Below are positions 33,974 through 45,179 of a stretch of 64,000 bases of DNA, one piece after another. Origin of the DNA: Peromyscus leucopus (lineage: Eukaryota; Chordata; Mammalia; Rodentia; Cricetidae); assembly GCF_004664715.2 (NCBI RefSeq), contig NC_051071.1, forward strand, positions 31,684,161 to 31,748,160. The letters are read 5' to 3'. The notes beneath the pieces were generated by a model. The model was not told where the DNA came from, ran no database searches, and saw nothing but the letters and a program-made list of their open reading frames with translations. A program made the translations under genes and the position numbers. Within the stretch, counting starts at the first letter, position 1. Every line of letters starts with the position of its first letter.

Positions 33974-35372
33974 ATGCACAGAAAAATACTCGCAAGTTTA
34001 GTTCAGGAGCCTTCAGGCCTGTCCACAGAGAGTAGCCTGGCAGAAGGGCCTGTAGACAGCTTTCCAAAGGTTAAGCTACGGGAAACATTCTCATTATTAT
34101 CTGCAGCCCTGGCCTGGTTAATCTTACACATTCAGGGTTATTTTGTTATCCTTGTTTCCACCCCCATTCACTTCCCAGCACCACCATCTGTCAGCCCAGT
34201 CCAGCCTGAGCCCAGCCTGGTGCAGCTGTCTCCCAGGAGGTGACCCCAGGCAAGTCACCTGTGAGGGCCTAGTCAGAGCCTGGGCCTCAAGGCCCACCAA
34301 GGCCAGCACATGGCAGAGGAGCAGCACAGCCTCCATAATGGAACTTGTCCCCAGATGCCTTTGGGAAGAAGGTGTGCCCGCCTTGCACACAGCACCCAGC
34401 CTCTGGTGGAGGGGCCTTGACAATGAAGCAGGGGAAACCAGGCACAAAGACGACAGCTGCAGAGCAAGCTGGGACAGGGACGGCCTCCCTCACTGCACAG
34501 CCTTACTTATTTATAGATGCACTGGCTCTTTATGCAGCCCAGTTAAGGCCGCCTTTCCATAAATACCTAGAAAAGGATGTTATTCTAGAACCTACCGACA
34601 ATATACACAGCTGTGGAGGTTGTCACTGGATTAACAGCCCCACTTTTCCTCTCATCACCCCCTCCCCCAAACATAGAACAGAAAATTAAAAGCGCCTGTG
34701 TTTCGTTTTTGATGTTTGCACGCAAGAGAGAAATTCTATTTCAGAGTGGCATGGTGTTTTTGTTTTGAAAATCAAAACGTAATTTCTAAGGTAATAGAAA
34801 ATTAAGAAGCAAGGCTACACCTTTGCAAAGCAAAGGCTAGGTCCTTTACATTCACCTTTCTCTAGAAGCATCTTTCTAACCCCAAAACAATTCTCTCTGT
34901 TTAGAGGCTGCATGAGGTAGTTCATTTCCCTGCAAAATAGGATCTGCGGGACAGAACCCCGGCTCTTTCTGATCCACTCACTTCCAGAGCTGCGAACAAG
35001 CCCCAGCCCCTAGCCCTTTGTTCTTCCTCCCTGTTTGTTCTACAGACCCTTAATTCTATTATCTGGCTGTAATTTGGCTCTGTGTCTCTCCAACATTCTT
35101 CCCTTTATTCTACCCCCTTTCTTTTTAATCGATTGATTCATCTGTAATTGGATTTTCTCTGGCTCTTACCAGCTATTAAAAGTAGCTGTGTGTGTGAGTG
35201 TGTGTGTGTGTTCTTTTTAACTAGGCCATGCTTTTGGGTGCCTTACAATCTTCCATCCTGCCCGGCATTTCCAAGTACGAATTCAATTCCCTGGGCCCTG
35301 GGAAGGCACCAGGGATCAGTGGTTAAAATACTTTAAACGCAGATAGAACCACAGTGTGTTTTGTTTTGCTGT
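33974..35372. promoter_or_regulatory. Candidate conserved regulatory block
   Basis: About 1.4 kb with no recognised interspersed repeat, flanked by repeat-rich DNA. Visible motifs: a perfect MEF2 consensus TTATTTATAG (34507-34516), a 17-bp perfect inverted repeat CCTTTGCAAAGCAAAGG (34820-34836) with TCF/SOX-like CTTTG cores, and a homeodomain/PBX-like cluster TAATCGATTGATT and GTAATTGG (35126-35151). A short TG repeat sits at 35185-35210. The enhancer call is inferred from composition and motifs only. Confidence 0.4.
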
Positions 35373-35379
35373 TTAAGAC

Positions 35380-35595
35380 TGATGTTTGTTAAGCTTGTAC
35401 TATATGCCAGACTCTGTTCCAAGCACTTTTCGAAGCATTAATAACCCTCACCATACCCTTTTAAGATAAGCCTGATTATTTGTCCATTTTATGGATGACA
35501 GCATGAAGTTTGGGATGGTGTGGGGAGTGAGTGAGGAACTTGACCAAGGCCCCACACAAACTAGTGGCCAAGTTCTTGATCAAGATTCAGTTTTA
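35380..35595 (+). mobile_element. MIR SINE, near full length
   Basis: TTAAGCTTGTACTATATGCC, gactctgttccaagcac, ttatttgtccattttatggatga, gaggaacttgaccaaggccc and ccaagttcttgatcaagattcag keep sense MIR order throughout. Confidence 0.85.
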
Positions 35596-36174
35596 TTTTC
35601 AAGTTCTACACTACACATTAAATCTGTATGAGTGTGGACAGGGTTTGTTTTCCTTAACTCTTTCATATTCGCTAAATTAGTAATTAGTAAAAAGCTGTTT
35701 TCCCTGGCAAGGCAACTGTACTGAAATCACAGTAGGGGATCTGCAGTGGGGTTAAGGGTATGGTCTGCCAAGTATAGGGACATTGCAAGCAATCTAGGGA
35801 TCCCTGCACTGAGAATTAAGCCAATGACTCAGTAAGGCAGCTTGGGGAATACATAAAGAGAAGCAGAGTGGTTTCTTCCTGTGTTCACCATGCAAGCCCT
35901 TGTAGTGCGTTTTGAAGAGACAGAAACAGAAATCAAGCAAGTCCGGAGAGAACCTCTGTGCAGACTGGGCTGTGGACTCTCAGTGGTACTTCAGACACAA
36001 CAAACAGTTCCACTCTGAAGCCCTTCCTTTCCCCTCATATAGCACAGCAGCAGAGTGTAGCCCCACTAATCACTGAGGCTCATCTGCAACTATTGCAGGG
36101 AACAGCCCCCTTTTTCCCTCACATGGAGCACTCTGCCAGAGCCACCAGGAAGTACCAAGTGGTTCTCAGCTTCA

Positions 36175-36320
36175 CTCCGTATTCAACTCTTAACCCTTAC
36201 CACAAAAGCATGAAGTAGATGCTCAGAATCCTATTGTATAGACTAGGAAACTGAGTCATATAATGTTTTCAAGACTTGACCAGGAGGCAGAACCAAGTCT
36301 CAACACACACTCTGTTCACT
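36175..36320 (+). mobile_element. MIR fragment
   Basis: cagaatcctattgtatagac, TAGGAAACTGAGTCATATAA, caagacttgaccaggagg and agaaccaagtctcaac are a sense MIR core. Confidence 0.7.
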
Positions 36321-36508
36321 GAAATTCAGCACCCCTAGTTGTTTCGAAGTGTAAGTGTAGAGACTGAAAAGATGAGTAGGCAGACTGCAGGAAGTGAGCC
36401 AGGCACTATGAAGCAGAAATTACTAGACAACAGATGTACCAAATGGATACCATGGAATGCTTGTTGCTCAAGCATTGCTAACATTGCACGAAATTTCTGA
36501 ATCCATTT

Positions 36509-37617
36509 ATTTTTATTTATTTATTTTTCTTTTATTGAAAATAGATTTCTTTCATATAACTATTCTGATTACAATTCCCCCTCCCCCTACACCTCCTGAT
36601 TCCCCTCTGATCCCGATCTGCACTCTGTCTGTTGTTAGAAAACAAACAGGAATCTAAGGAATAATAAAATAAGACATAAAAATAGGAATATGTCAAAACA
36701 ACCAAACCAGAAAAAGAACCAAAAAACAAACAAACAAAAAAAAAGTACAAGAAATGAATATAGATGCAGAGAAACATACAATTCCATACTCAGGAATCCC
36801 ATACAAACACAAAACTAGAAGCCACTATATATATAATGGACCTATAATGCAGAAAAACAACAACAAAATGCTCAGACTTAACATTATGAGACAAAGAACC
36901 TCCAAAGATGCCATCTACTGCTGGGCACGGGGCCTACCCTAAGAGTGGTTTGTTTCCCCAGTGACAGTCCCTTGGAGGAAACTAAGTTTTCATTTGCAAG
37001 TGTCTATCAATTGGAGATAGCTCCTGGTTCAGGGATGTGGGGATGTGTCTACTTCTACTTTCAGCTCTAGGACGCCTGTGTATGTTGTCATGGTCTCTTG
37101 TGAGTTCATGTGTGGGTCAGCCCTGATGTGTCCAGAAGGCTTTGAATAAGAAGAACACTCATCCATTGCTGGTAAGAGTGCAAACATGTACAGCCACTAT
37201 GGAAATCAGTGTGGCGGGTCTTCAGAAAGATAGAATTGATCTACCTCAAGACCCAGCTATACCAATCATAACCATACATCCAAAGGAGGTTTCATCCTAG
37301 CACAGACAGAAACACTTGCTCAATCATGTTAATTGCTGTTCTGTTCATAATAGCCAGAAATTGGAAATAACCTAGACATCCATTAATGGAAGAATGGATA
37401 AAGAAAATGTGGTACATTTATACAATGGAATATTGCCAGCTGTTAAAAACAAAATGTGCAGCCAAATGGATGGAACTAGAAAAAAACATGCTGAGTGAGA
37501 TAACTCAGACCCAGAAAGATAAATATGGTATCTATTCACTTATATGTAGATGTTAGCTGTAACATCATTGATAATCAAGCTACAATCCATAGAACCACAA
37601 GGGTTAGGTAGAAAGTA
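36509..37617 (-). mobile_element. L1 with 5' inversion (twin-primed)
   Basis: One L1 insertion in two opposed pieces. 36509-37135 is L1 3' UTR on the minus strand (T-rich end at left, then the CCCCCTCCCCCT block). 37136-37617 is the ORF2 C-terminal coding end plus the start of the 3' UTR on the plus strand. A 13-bp target duplication at 11 of 13 flanks the whole (tctgaatccattt at 36496-36508, tctgacgccattt at 37618-37630). This is the signature of twin priming during target-primed reverse transcription. It cannot move again. Confidence 0.88.
37136..37617 (+). pseudogene. L1 ORF2 C-terminal remnant (inverted segment)
   Basis: Carries the typical L1 ORF2 end: CATCCATTGCTGGTAAGAG, TACCTCAAGACCCAGCTATA, CATAATAGCCAGAAATTGGA, GAAAATGTGGTACATTTATA, CTAGAAAAAAACATGCTGAG. 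Stops and frameshifts prevent translation. Lies in opposite orientation to the rest of its own element. Confidence 0.85.
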
Positions 37618-37844
37618 TCTGACGCCATTTCTTAAATGATCCTGTCGACAACTTTGCAAGGCTATTGATGAAATAATGCATGTGAAATGCTTATAGTATT
37701 TCACTGACCTGGTGTTTCATAACTTCCTAATCAAGTATGATATAATAATTATTGCCATTGAAAAGAATGTTTAAATAAAACCTACATGTGCAAAGTTTAT
37801 GCAGGTGTTTAAATAGTCACCAGATTCCTTTCATATTGAAATAA

Positions 37845-38035
37845 GATATTTTTTGATATTTTTAATTAAAATGGTATTACATCACTTTCTCCTTTCCCTT
37901 TCCTCCTTTCAACCCCTCCTGTGACCTTCCACTGTGAAACTGATAGCCTTTTTCTTTATTATTGTTAAGATTATATTTATAAATTTGTGCATATATGTAT
38001 GTATATAACAACAATGACAATAATAATAATAATCA
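37845..38035 (-). mobile_element. L1 (Lx) 3' UTR fragment, minus
   Basis: AATTAAAATGGTATTACATC, then tctcctttccctttcctcc and ccaacccctcc-like wording, then TA-rich sequence ending in ATAATAATAAT. Matches an Lx 3' UTR segment read antisense. Confidence 0.7.
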
Positions 38036-38445
38036 AAGATCTTTTTTTTAAGTCAAACCTTCCAAAGAAACCCTAGAAATTCTGAGCAGAATTCAGAATG
38101 GCACAAAGCACAACCTGGACCATCACTCAAGGGGTAGGGCCAGGAATTTACCTCTGCTATGAAAGTGCAGAGCAATATAATTTTGTACCTTCTAGAGTAA
38201 GGCAAACTCCACAGCCAGTATTTGTAAAAGCAATTTTGTAATAATCACATTCATTATCAGTTAAGTCCTTTTGATTCTTTTTTTCAGGAAATCCCCCAAA
38301 GAATGTGCAAAATTCTGCAGATTTTGGAGATTTGTTTTAATTCTAACTTTCCCTCAAGCCATGCAATATAAAAAATGTAACACTCCTATTGAAATAAAAA
38401 TGGCATATGTGTATTAACTCTAGCATGACTCAAAAAAGGACAGTC
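38036..38445. other. Unique sequence, possibly conserved
   Basis: No repeat recognised. 38210-38370 is balanced AT-rich unique sequence (TAATCACATTCATTATCAG). No gene. Confidence 0.35.
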
Positions 38446-38510
38446 CAGACAGGCATGATGGTGTACTCTTTTAATTCCACCACTTGAGAGGTAGAGTCAG
38501 GCAGAGTTCT
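38446..38510 (+). mobile_element. B1 SINE, left part (split)
   Basis: AGACAGGCATGATGGTGTAC to ggtagagtcaggcagagttct is the B1 5' half. It is cut by an L1 end at 38511 and resumes at 38806. Confidence 0.85.
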
Positions 38511-38805
38511 GGGGCTGTCTGAGACTCTTTTTCCTGCTTTTGGGATCCTTTTCCACCTAGTGGGTTGCCTTGCCCAGCCTTGATCTGAGGATCTATGCCT
38601 AGTCTTATTATAACATGATATGCTATGTTTAGATGATATCCTCAGGAGGCCTGCTCTTTTCTGAAGGGAAATAGAGGAGGGATGGATCTGAGGGAGAAGA
38701 GAAAGGGAGGGTATCAGAGAAGTGGAGGGAGGGGAAACTGCAGTCAGGATGTAATATATGAAAGAGGAATAAATAAATACACAAACAAACAAATAAATGA
38801 ATGAA
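38511..38805 (+). mobile_element. L1 (Lx) 3' end nested in B1
   Basis: Strongly 5'-truncated sense L1 3' UTR: GGGGCTGTCTGAGACTC, CTGCTTTTGGGATCCTTTTC, GGGTTGCCTTGCCCAGCC, CAGGAGGCCTGCTCTTTTCT, and a tail of AATAAATAAAT, AAACAAACAAAT. It interrupts the B1. About 10 bp of B1 (consensus agttcgaggc) is missing at the junction and no target duplication is visible. Confidence 0.85.
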
Positions 38806-38890
38806 CAGCCTTGTCTAAATAGTGAGTTCCAGATCAGTCAGGGTTACATAGTAAGACCCTGTCTCAAAAGAACAAAAACCAAAAACAACA
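38806..38890 (+). mobile_element. B1 SINE, right part (split)
   Basis: CAGCCTTGTCTAAATAGTGA, ccagatcagtcagggttaca and GACCCTGTCTCAAAAG complete the B1 begun at 38446, followed by its A-rich tail. Confidence 0.85.
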
Positions 38891-39527
38891 ATTCTAACTG
38901 GGTCACTATGGTACTCTTTGAAATCACATATGATTATAAGCAATTTACATTTTCAACTGTGAAAAGACGGGTCAGGAGTATGGGACATCTTAAGAACACG
39001 TTGGTTATTATTAAATGGGAGATGCCTGGGGCAGGAAATGAGCATGGCTGAAAGTAGATATTTCAGTTCTGGAATTTGATAATAGGATTGTCTAACCTTG
39101 TGAGTATAATCTAAAAAAAACATGAGATGTACATGTTATTAAGGGAAATTTTTAGGATAAAAATGGTGGAAGCTGTAAAAAGGGTTGGTTAGTCTATATA
39201 AATTAAGTGAATTAACTATGGGAGAATATCAGGAAAAAATGATAGAGGAATATTCCCAGGGAAATAAAATAATACTCAACAAATTTGACTGAGGGGTAAA
39301 TTATGGTACAAGTCAGTAACTCAGACCTAGTTGATGAAATTAAATGGCCATGTCTAGAATGTTCTAGAAGAATATGTACCAAGTTGTAAACTGGTTATTT
39401 CTGGGGCTATGGGTAGTTTATGTTTTCCTTTTGCTTCTCTAAGGGAGGGAGACAAAAGAAATTACCAAACAATTTGAGGGCAGGTGAGGGTATTGGACAC
39501 ACAGGGAGGTTTCAGTTTACACTTTTA
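38891..39527. other. Unclassified sequence
   Basis: 39330-39430 (aagttgtaaactggttatttctgggg) resembles an old LINE or DNA-transposon end, family unknown. No gene. Confidence 0.35.
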
Positions 39528-39735
39528 CTTTTTTTATTTAAAAAAATTATTCATACTATCCACAGATCCCCCTCTCATCCTTCCTCCCGATTCCCCACCT
39601 AATCCTCCACCCACACCCACCCCCCACGGACCCTGCTGGGTTCCCTCCTCCAAAAGGGTAAGGCTTCCCATGGGGCGTCAGCAAAGCCTGCTACATTCCG
39701 CTGAGGCAGGACCTCAACTTAGTGAAATTGCCAGC
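39528..39735 (-). mobile_element. L1 3' UTR fragment, minus
   Basis: T-rich left end, then ATCCACAGATCCCCCTCTCA, CCCCACCTAATCCTCC, GGGTAAGGCTTCCCATGG and GCTGAGGCAGGACCTCAAC, the antisense order of a rodent L1 3' UTR. Confidence 0.8.
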
Positions 39736-40589
39736 TAACTCCACATGGAGACCTGTGTCTAGTGTCTGAAGAGGGTCACCCGTAACAAGCAAGGCTGCTC
39801 TTGACCCAGCCTTCAATGCTCCCTCTTGACTGTCCTCCTTGCTTCCATTTTCATTTAGAAAACACAGGGACTGACCTCCTGATGCAAGTCACACACAAAG
39901 CCTGCCACAGCCGCCAATAACCCTCTCTTTACACCAGATGCTTCTCTTCCCCTCAAGAGCTCAGATCTTCGAGGAGTGAGTTTTAGGTTCATTAGTTTCG
40001 TTCTACCGATATGTACAAAGTCATACCAATCCAAGCGGCGGAAAGGGGATACTTGCAGACTCCCTGCCGTGTGTTAGGTATGTTTCTGGTGGTGTTGATG
40101 TGATATGTGGACTTGATACCTAGCAAAGCACACAGGAGCTAAGTCTTGGGATCTACTTCTGTCAGAAATAGCCAGGCTATCAGGCCAGTTGATGTCAACT
40201 GGCTGGGGGTCAGTAGGGCCAGGTTATAAGTGCCATTGTGTCTGACACCCAAGAATCAAGCTGACTCTCTACAATGCTCCCCAACCCTTTGTTCCTACAA
40301 GGTGCTGTAGCCAGCTAATTATCAGACTGAACCATAGGATCTAGAACAGCAACTCCGAAATCAAACTGATCATCTGCCAAATGACTCCTTAACTAAATTG
40401 CCAGTGCTCCGTTCTGACCTTCTCCATGGAGGAAGAAGCCCCCAGCACACATTCACACCGCGTACTAGAAACCATAGTATGAGTGAGAAAGTGGGAGGGG
40501 CGGGAGAGGGAGCAAGGCTTTTTCCCTGACTGGTCTTCCAACCAGGAATAGCTCCCCGGCCTTCCCCCTCCCCCAGCTCTGCAGTTGGT
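39736..40589. other. Unique sequence
   Basis: No gene or repeat recognised. Slightly GC-rich around 40480-40590 (CCTTCCCCCTCCCCCAG), but too short and CpG-poor for an island. Confidence 0.4.
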
Positions 40590-41095
40590 CCCATTATCGC
40601 TTCCACCCTAGCTAATTATAGTCACTGATTACCTAACATCAAGTCCTACTGTCACCTGCTTTGGCCTGACAGATTATGCCATCTGGGCCACGTGGTCAGG
40701 GTGCAGGAAGCATGAGAGGTCACAGAGAGGGGTAAACAGCACTAAATGGGAAGAAATGTGTTTATAGCCCCGACAGCTGACTGGGCCATTAGAGGGGCTT
40801 TAGCTGCAGCTTTGCCAGCTGAAGCCTCTCTCCAGGGGCCTCACCACCCAGTGCTATTAGCTAATGGGATGTGACTGCATGTTGCTGCTCAGGTTCCAAT
40901 CACGGCCAAGCGATGGGACTGCACCCTCTCCTAAAAAGGAGAAGAACAAGGACCCAGAAGAACGCCAGGTTTGCAGTTTCACCGGCATCAGAATATGCCT
41001 GGGGAGTAAACGGCCAGTAGTCTAAGAATGCACAGATCAGGTCCCACTGCTCACTGGTTATTGTTTTCAATATACATATGAAGCCCATTTATGAA
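40590..41095. promoter_or_regulatory. Candidate conserved non-coding block
   Basis: Repeat-free and composition-balanced. Motifs include GCTAATTATAG (40611-40621), the E-box CCACGTGG (40688-40695), GCTGCAGC with CAGCTG cores (40770-40830), and CTATTAGCTAATGGG. The regulatory role is inferred. Confidence 0.3.
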
Positions 41096-41159
41096 ACTAA
41101 GTAGATTCTAGGTGGTGACCCCAATTTATTAACAACTTTTGTTTTCTCAACAGCAGCGC

Positions 41160-41325
41160 CTATGTCTGATGTTCATGTGCCCGAGTGTGACCTGGAAATC
41201 TTATTAAGATGCATGTTTTTAATCTGTAGGTTTGGGGTGGGAAGTGATGCAGGTTCTCTATTTATAAGGAACTCCCAGAGGAAGCTGGCCTGCTTTGAGT
41301 ATCCACGAAGTAGTCAGTGAATGGA
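41160..41325 (-). mobile_element. MER5A-like hAT fragment
   Basis: GACCTGGAAATCTTATTAAG, tgcatgtttttaatctgtagg, TTTGGGGTGGGAAGTGATGC, ttctctatttataaggaactccca follows MER5A order. Confidence 0.6.
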
Positions 41326-41665
41326 ATTCAATGACTAAATTAACATTAGACAGAAAACCTACAGACCAGTATGTCTAAATCTATGCACAGTTGAACACTC
41401 CCAGACAGCCGCTTTGACTCTGCTTAGCACCCCTGGGAACTCAGTGGGCAGAATTAGCATACTGCAGGAGAAAATGCCTCCAGCGGCCAGCTCTAACTTA
41501 GATGTGAACAGTTTGTATTCTACTGAAAGTTTGGTGCTCTATGACCTCAATTTTTATGGCAACTCTTCCTGAAGACTACACTACCCTGATTGCTTAACCC
41601 ACCCATTAACTTCTTGATTTGGAAAATGCCTTCTCAGCCAGGCCTATGCACATGAAATACCATAC

Positions 41666-41711
41666 ACACCACCACCACCACCACCACCACCACCACCACC
41701 ACCACCACACC
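41666..41711. repeat. (ACC)n microsatellite
   Basis: About 14 ACC units following CATACAC. Likely length-variable. Confidence 0.95.
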
Positions 41712-42231
41712 AGTTTGAGAAAGCCTTCAAGACTGAAGCAATATCCTTATGACATACTGTCATAAGACACAGGCATGTGCACACTTGGTTTCCTTTGACA
41801 GCAGCTAGCTTAACCCTCCTCCCAGTTTGAAGAGGAAGTAGAAATAGCTGAGGAAAAAGGCAGACAAGAACCTTCCAGGGATGAGGAGCTAAGGACTGAA
41901 TATATAGGAGATCAGAAGGGAGGCTTAATGTAAAAGACAGGTAGTGTATGGAAAAGAGGAAAACAGTTTGCCATCCTGCAATCCAAAAGTGATTTTACAT
42001 GGCAATAAGAAATGGACTATGTGAACATATGTAGAAAGGTAAAATAAAAGATACCATGTGATCACATTTTGTGTGTTCAATATGTATTTATGTGCCTCTG
42101 TCTTCATGTAATGGCACATGCCTTTAGGGGACTATAAGATGTAGTGATTAAGAATGTAGACATTGGAAACAGGGAGGACAGCTTCATGGAAGACCTCTTG
42201 CTTCATGAATATGAGAACTACAGTTAGAATG
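41712..42231. other. Unique sequence
   Basis: No gene. A trace of MIR start wording (tagtgattaagaatgtagac) lies near 42142. Confidence 0.4.
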
Positions 42232-42470
42232 ACAGAACCCACATAAATACTGGTTTGGCATAGTGCACGACCTGTAATCCTAATTCATTTGAGGCAAAGT
42301 CAGGGCATTCCAGGGGCAAGCTGGCTGGAATCCATGAGTTCCTGGCTCAGTGAGAGAACTTGGCTCAGTATATAAGGTGGAGAGTAATCAAGAGAGACAC
42401 CCAATATTAACTTCTGTGCCCCTACATAAATACAGCAACCATAACACACATGCCAACATGCATTCACAAA
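42232..42470 (+). mobile_element. Composite tRNA/B1-type SINE (B4-like)
   Basis: AGAACCCACATAAATACTGG, tgtaatcctaattc, GAGAACTTGGCTCAGTATAT, AAGGTGGAGAGTAATCAAGA, GACACCCAATATTAACTTCT and a CACACA-type tail. Same composite family as 26890-27180, in the opposite orientation and without the tRNA-like head. Confidence 0.6.
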
Positions 42471-42519
42471 TGCTCAAAACACACACAGATACATGCATGA
42501 GTGCCATTACAATCCCTTC

Positions 42520-42620
42520 TTCAAAGCTCATGAGGAATTACATGAGATGATGCTTGGGAAACACCTAGCACATTGGTTCAAACAAAGCACCCACCCATGG
42601 GAGCTGTTATAATACAGGAA
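42520..42620 (-). mobile_element. MIR fragment, minus
   Basis: GAATTACATGAGATGATGCT, gggaaacacctagcacattgg is the antisense MIR 5' region. Confidence 0.6.
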
Positions 42621-43664
42621 AAGAGCCTGGGAAAATTACAACTATTCCTTCTTCACAGGCTTGAGTATTTATTCTGACTTATCTGACATTACTTGGTTGT
42701 GTGATTATCTCCCTAAAGGGCAAGAAATCAGCATTTTGCTATATGCAGCTTTGTATAATGAGGCAATACCATACATAACCAGCTGACTACCCTACTTAGT
42801 CAACAGTTAGTGCCTAATACATTTTTCCTGGAAAACTTGGCATGCACTATCACCCTATTAGTATACCCACAGTATTCACAGCCACCACTCTAACAAAAGG
42901 AACATTTGTTGAAAATAGAATATGCATCCTTGGAGCCAACCAATCAGAATGTGTACACACAGTTCTTCGGGCACACAGCTGAGCAAACAGTGGGTGCCTC
43001 TGTGTTCACTGGAAGAAGTCGCTGTTTCTCCCAACTGGAGGAGCCCCAAGCAAGCAGAACAGAGGCTGTGTTCCAGTTCCCACTCACTCATCTGAGGGTC
43101 CTGTGCTGGACCATCACAGTCCCTGGGAGCCCTTGTAGCAGGCTGATAGACAAGATACATGCCTCTCTAACAGAGAACTCTGTTCAACTGTTACATGTAG
43201 TGAGTAGTGACTTATAACACATGGAGCAGGTGAATGAATGCATGAATAAACTGGCTGATGGATGGTACCCAATAAATATATTTTCTCAGACTAACTCTGG
43301 ATTTAATTCAGTCATCCTCTGAGTTTCCTTGATGTTCTTCCTGGTACCCTTTGAATCCTCATATAGAAAGTTCTCATTTTATTTCTCTGTGGCTATGGGT
43401 TATTGAGGACTGTGGCTTGTTTCAGCAAGTTGATTTCCTGATGTGTGGGATTCCAAGGCAGATGAAACTTGGCTCTGGGAGAGCTTTTATGTAAAATCTT
43501 TTCTCTGCTTTGACTGAGAAGCTCCCAGCATGCCTCTGTCTCTTTCTCATGCTTTTAAGTGAAGTCTGTAATATACCCTCTACTCCAGGCAGGCACAAGC
43601 AATGATTACTGGCAGCCTCACTTGAGTGTCTCATCAAGAGGATGGTGATGAGCAAGATCTGACC
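42621..43664. other. Unique sequence
   Basis: No gene or clear repeat. A 103-codon frame (42906-43217) has no recognisable domain. Confidence 0.4.
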
Positions 43665-43870
43665 AGTGTTACTCAAAGTACTTCAGGCGGTGCTCGGCTA
43701 TCCTGCTGCACAAGGATTTCTGTAGGGTGGATCAAATAAGCCAATCACCTGTTGCAATTACCTGGGAAACTTCAGCAAATTACCCAGTACCATTCCACTA
43801 AGGGCTCCAGGCTATTGATCCCAACCTAGAGATGTTTAAATGTTACACATAGGCTTACAGCCATGTAGAA
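43665..43870 (+). mobile_element. MER5A-like hAT element
   Basis: CCAGTGTTACTCAAAGTACT start (compare cagtggttctcaaagtgtgg), then CCTGCTGCACAAGG, attacctgggaaacttcag and ccattccacta. Decayed. Confidence 0.5.
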
Positions 43871-45179
43871 GACTTCTCTAAAACCCTCTAAGATCCACAG
43901 ATCCCAGGATCAACAGTATCGTGGCAAGTTATGATTTTAAATGCTGTGGGATTGCCCTTTTCTTTGCAAATGCATGGTATTGTCTTTGGCCTTTGATAGT
44001 AGATACTATTAGAAAAATCTTCCTTGCTGGGAATTCTACATTCATTCCTGTTGAACTTTTCCTGGATGCCTGCCCCCACCTCCAATAATGCTGGAACCAG
44101 ATCACCCACCTCTCTGCTGGAATGTCATCAGCACCTCTCACACTGTCCTGTCACATCTTCTCAGCTAGACATAAGATCTATCAGTGAGAAAGAAGTTCAT
44201 TTATTCATCTCTTTCCCTATAACATGGCAAACAAAAGTCTCAGGCTCTGGAGTCACAGGCCTTATTCCCTTCCCCTGCGCATAACCGTCCGGACTAAAGT
44301 AAGCTTCCTTTCTCTCCAAATTTCAGTTTTTCCTTCTTTCAAAGGTTTGTGTGGGTGGGAGCAGGGGCTAAAATCTATGATCTATCACTGTGTGAGATGT
44401 ATTGATCCAGAGGGAGTAACTACAAAGTACCTCACACACAAAAGCACAGGCTTCTCCGATGTTGTTTTCGTGAGGTATTAAAGGAGGCATCTACAGAAGC
44501 GCAGTGGCTCACTGGCGGCTGGAACTTGGTCTGTGAGGGGAGGGTAGATAAAGACAAAGCTGAAGGACTCATCCTGTTTCAGGTGATAAAAGGCTTCCAG
44601 TCCCATGCCAAGGAGTCTGGGCAGGACTGAGGATAAGAGCATCTGCCTGCCAGGAGGTATTGATCCAGGGAGACTGGGCTGATTGACACCTTAGAGACTT
44701 CTCTCCTGCTGGGAGTAGAAAGGGAGATCATAAATGATGCCCATTTCTGAGATAAGAGAGCAGAAGGAAGGAGAATAATGGTGGGAAAGATGTGTGTCCC
44801 AGAAGCTAAAGAAAGCAGTGGCATCTACATGTGGAGGCAAAGAGGCCCAGGAAGCCCCAGAGAAGACAAGGGCTGTGAGGCTCTCTCCTCCTAACTGTCC
44901 TGAAAATGGTCTGGTCTAAATGCCTGGGCATCCTAATGCAGTCCAATGGCACCATATGCAGTGGACAAGAAGGATGAGAGATTCCTTCTTGAGGCTAGGA
45001 CACCTGATGTTTCATGTGCTTCTAAACCCTTCTCAGAGAATCACTGAGCCCTTTTGCCTACCGTCCTCTGCACTGTCATGGCAGAGTGGGCAATTATGTG
45101 AAGATAAGAAATGATTTCCTTTTCTTTTTATCTATGGATAGATAAAAACCTGTTCTAAAAGTTCCTTGAAGCTTTTTTT
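43871..45179. other. Mostly unique; weak MIR at 44240-44400
   Basis: A possible antisense MIR lies at 44240-44400 (ctggagtcacaggcc, tttcagtttttccttc). No gene. Confidence 0.4.

Noticed and set aside
40480..40600. CpG-island promoter candidate
   Set aside because: The G+C-rich stretch is short and holds very few CpG dinucleotides.
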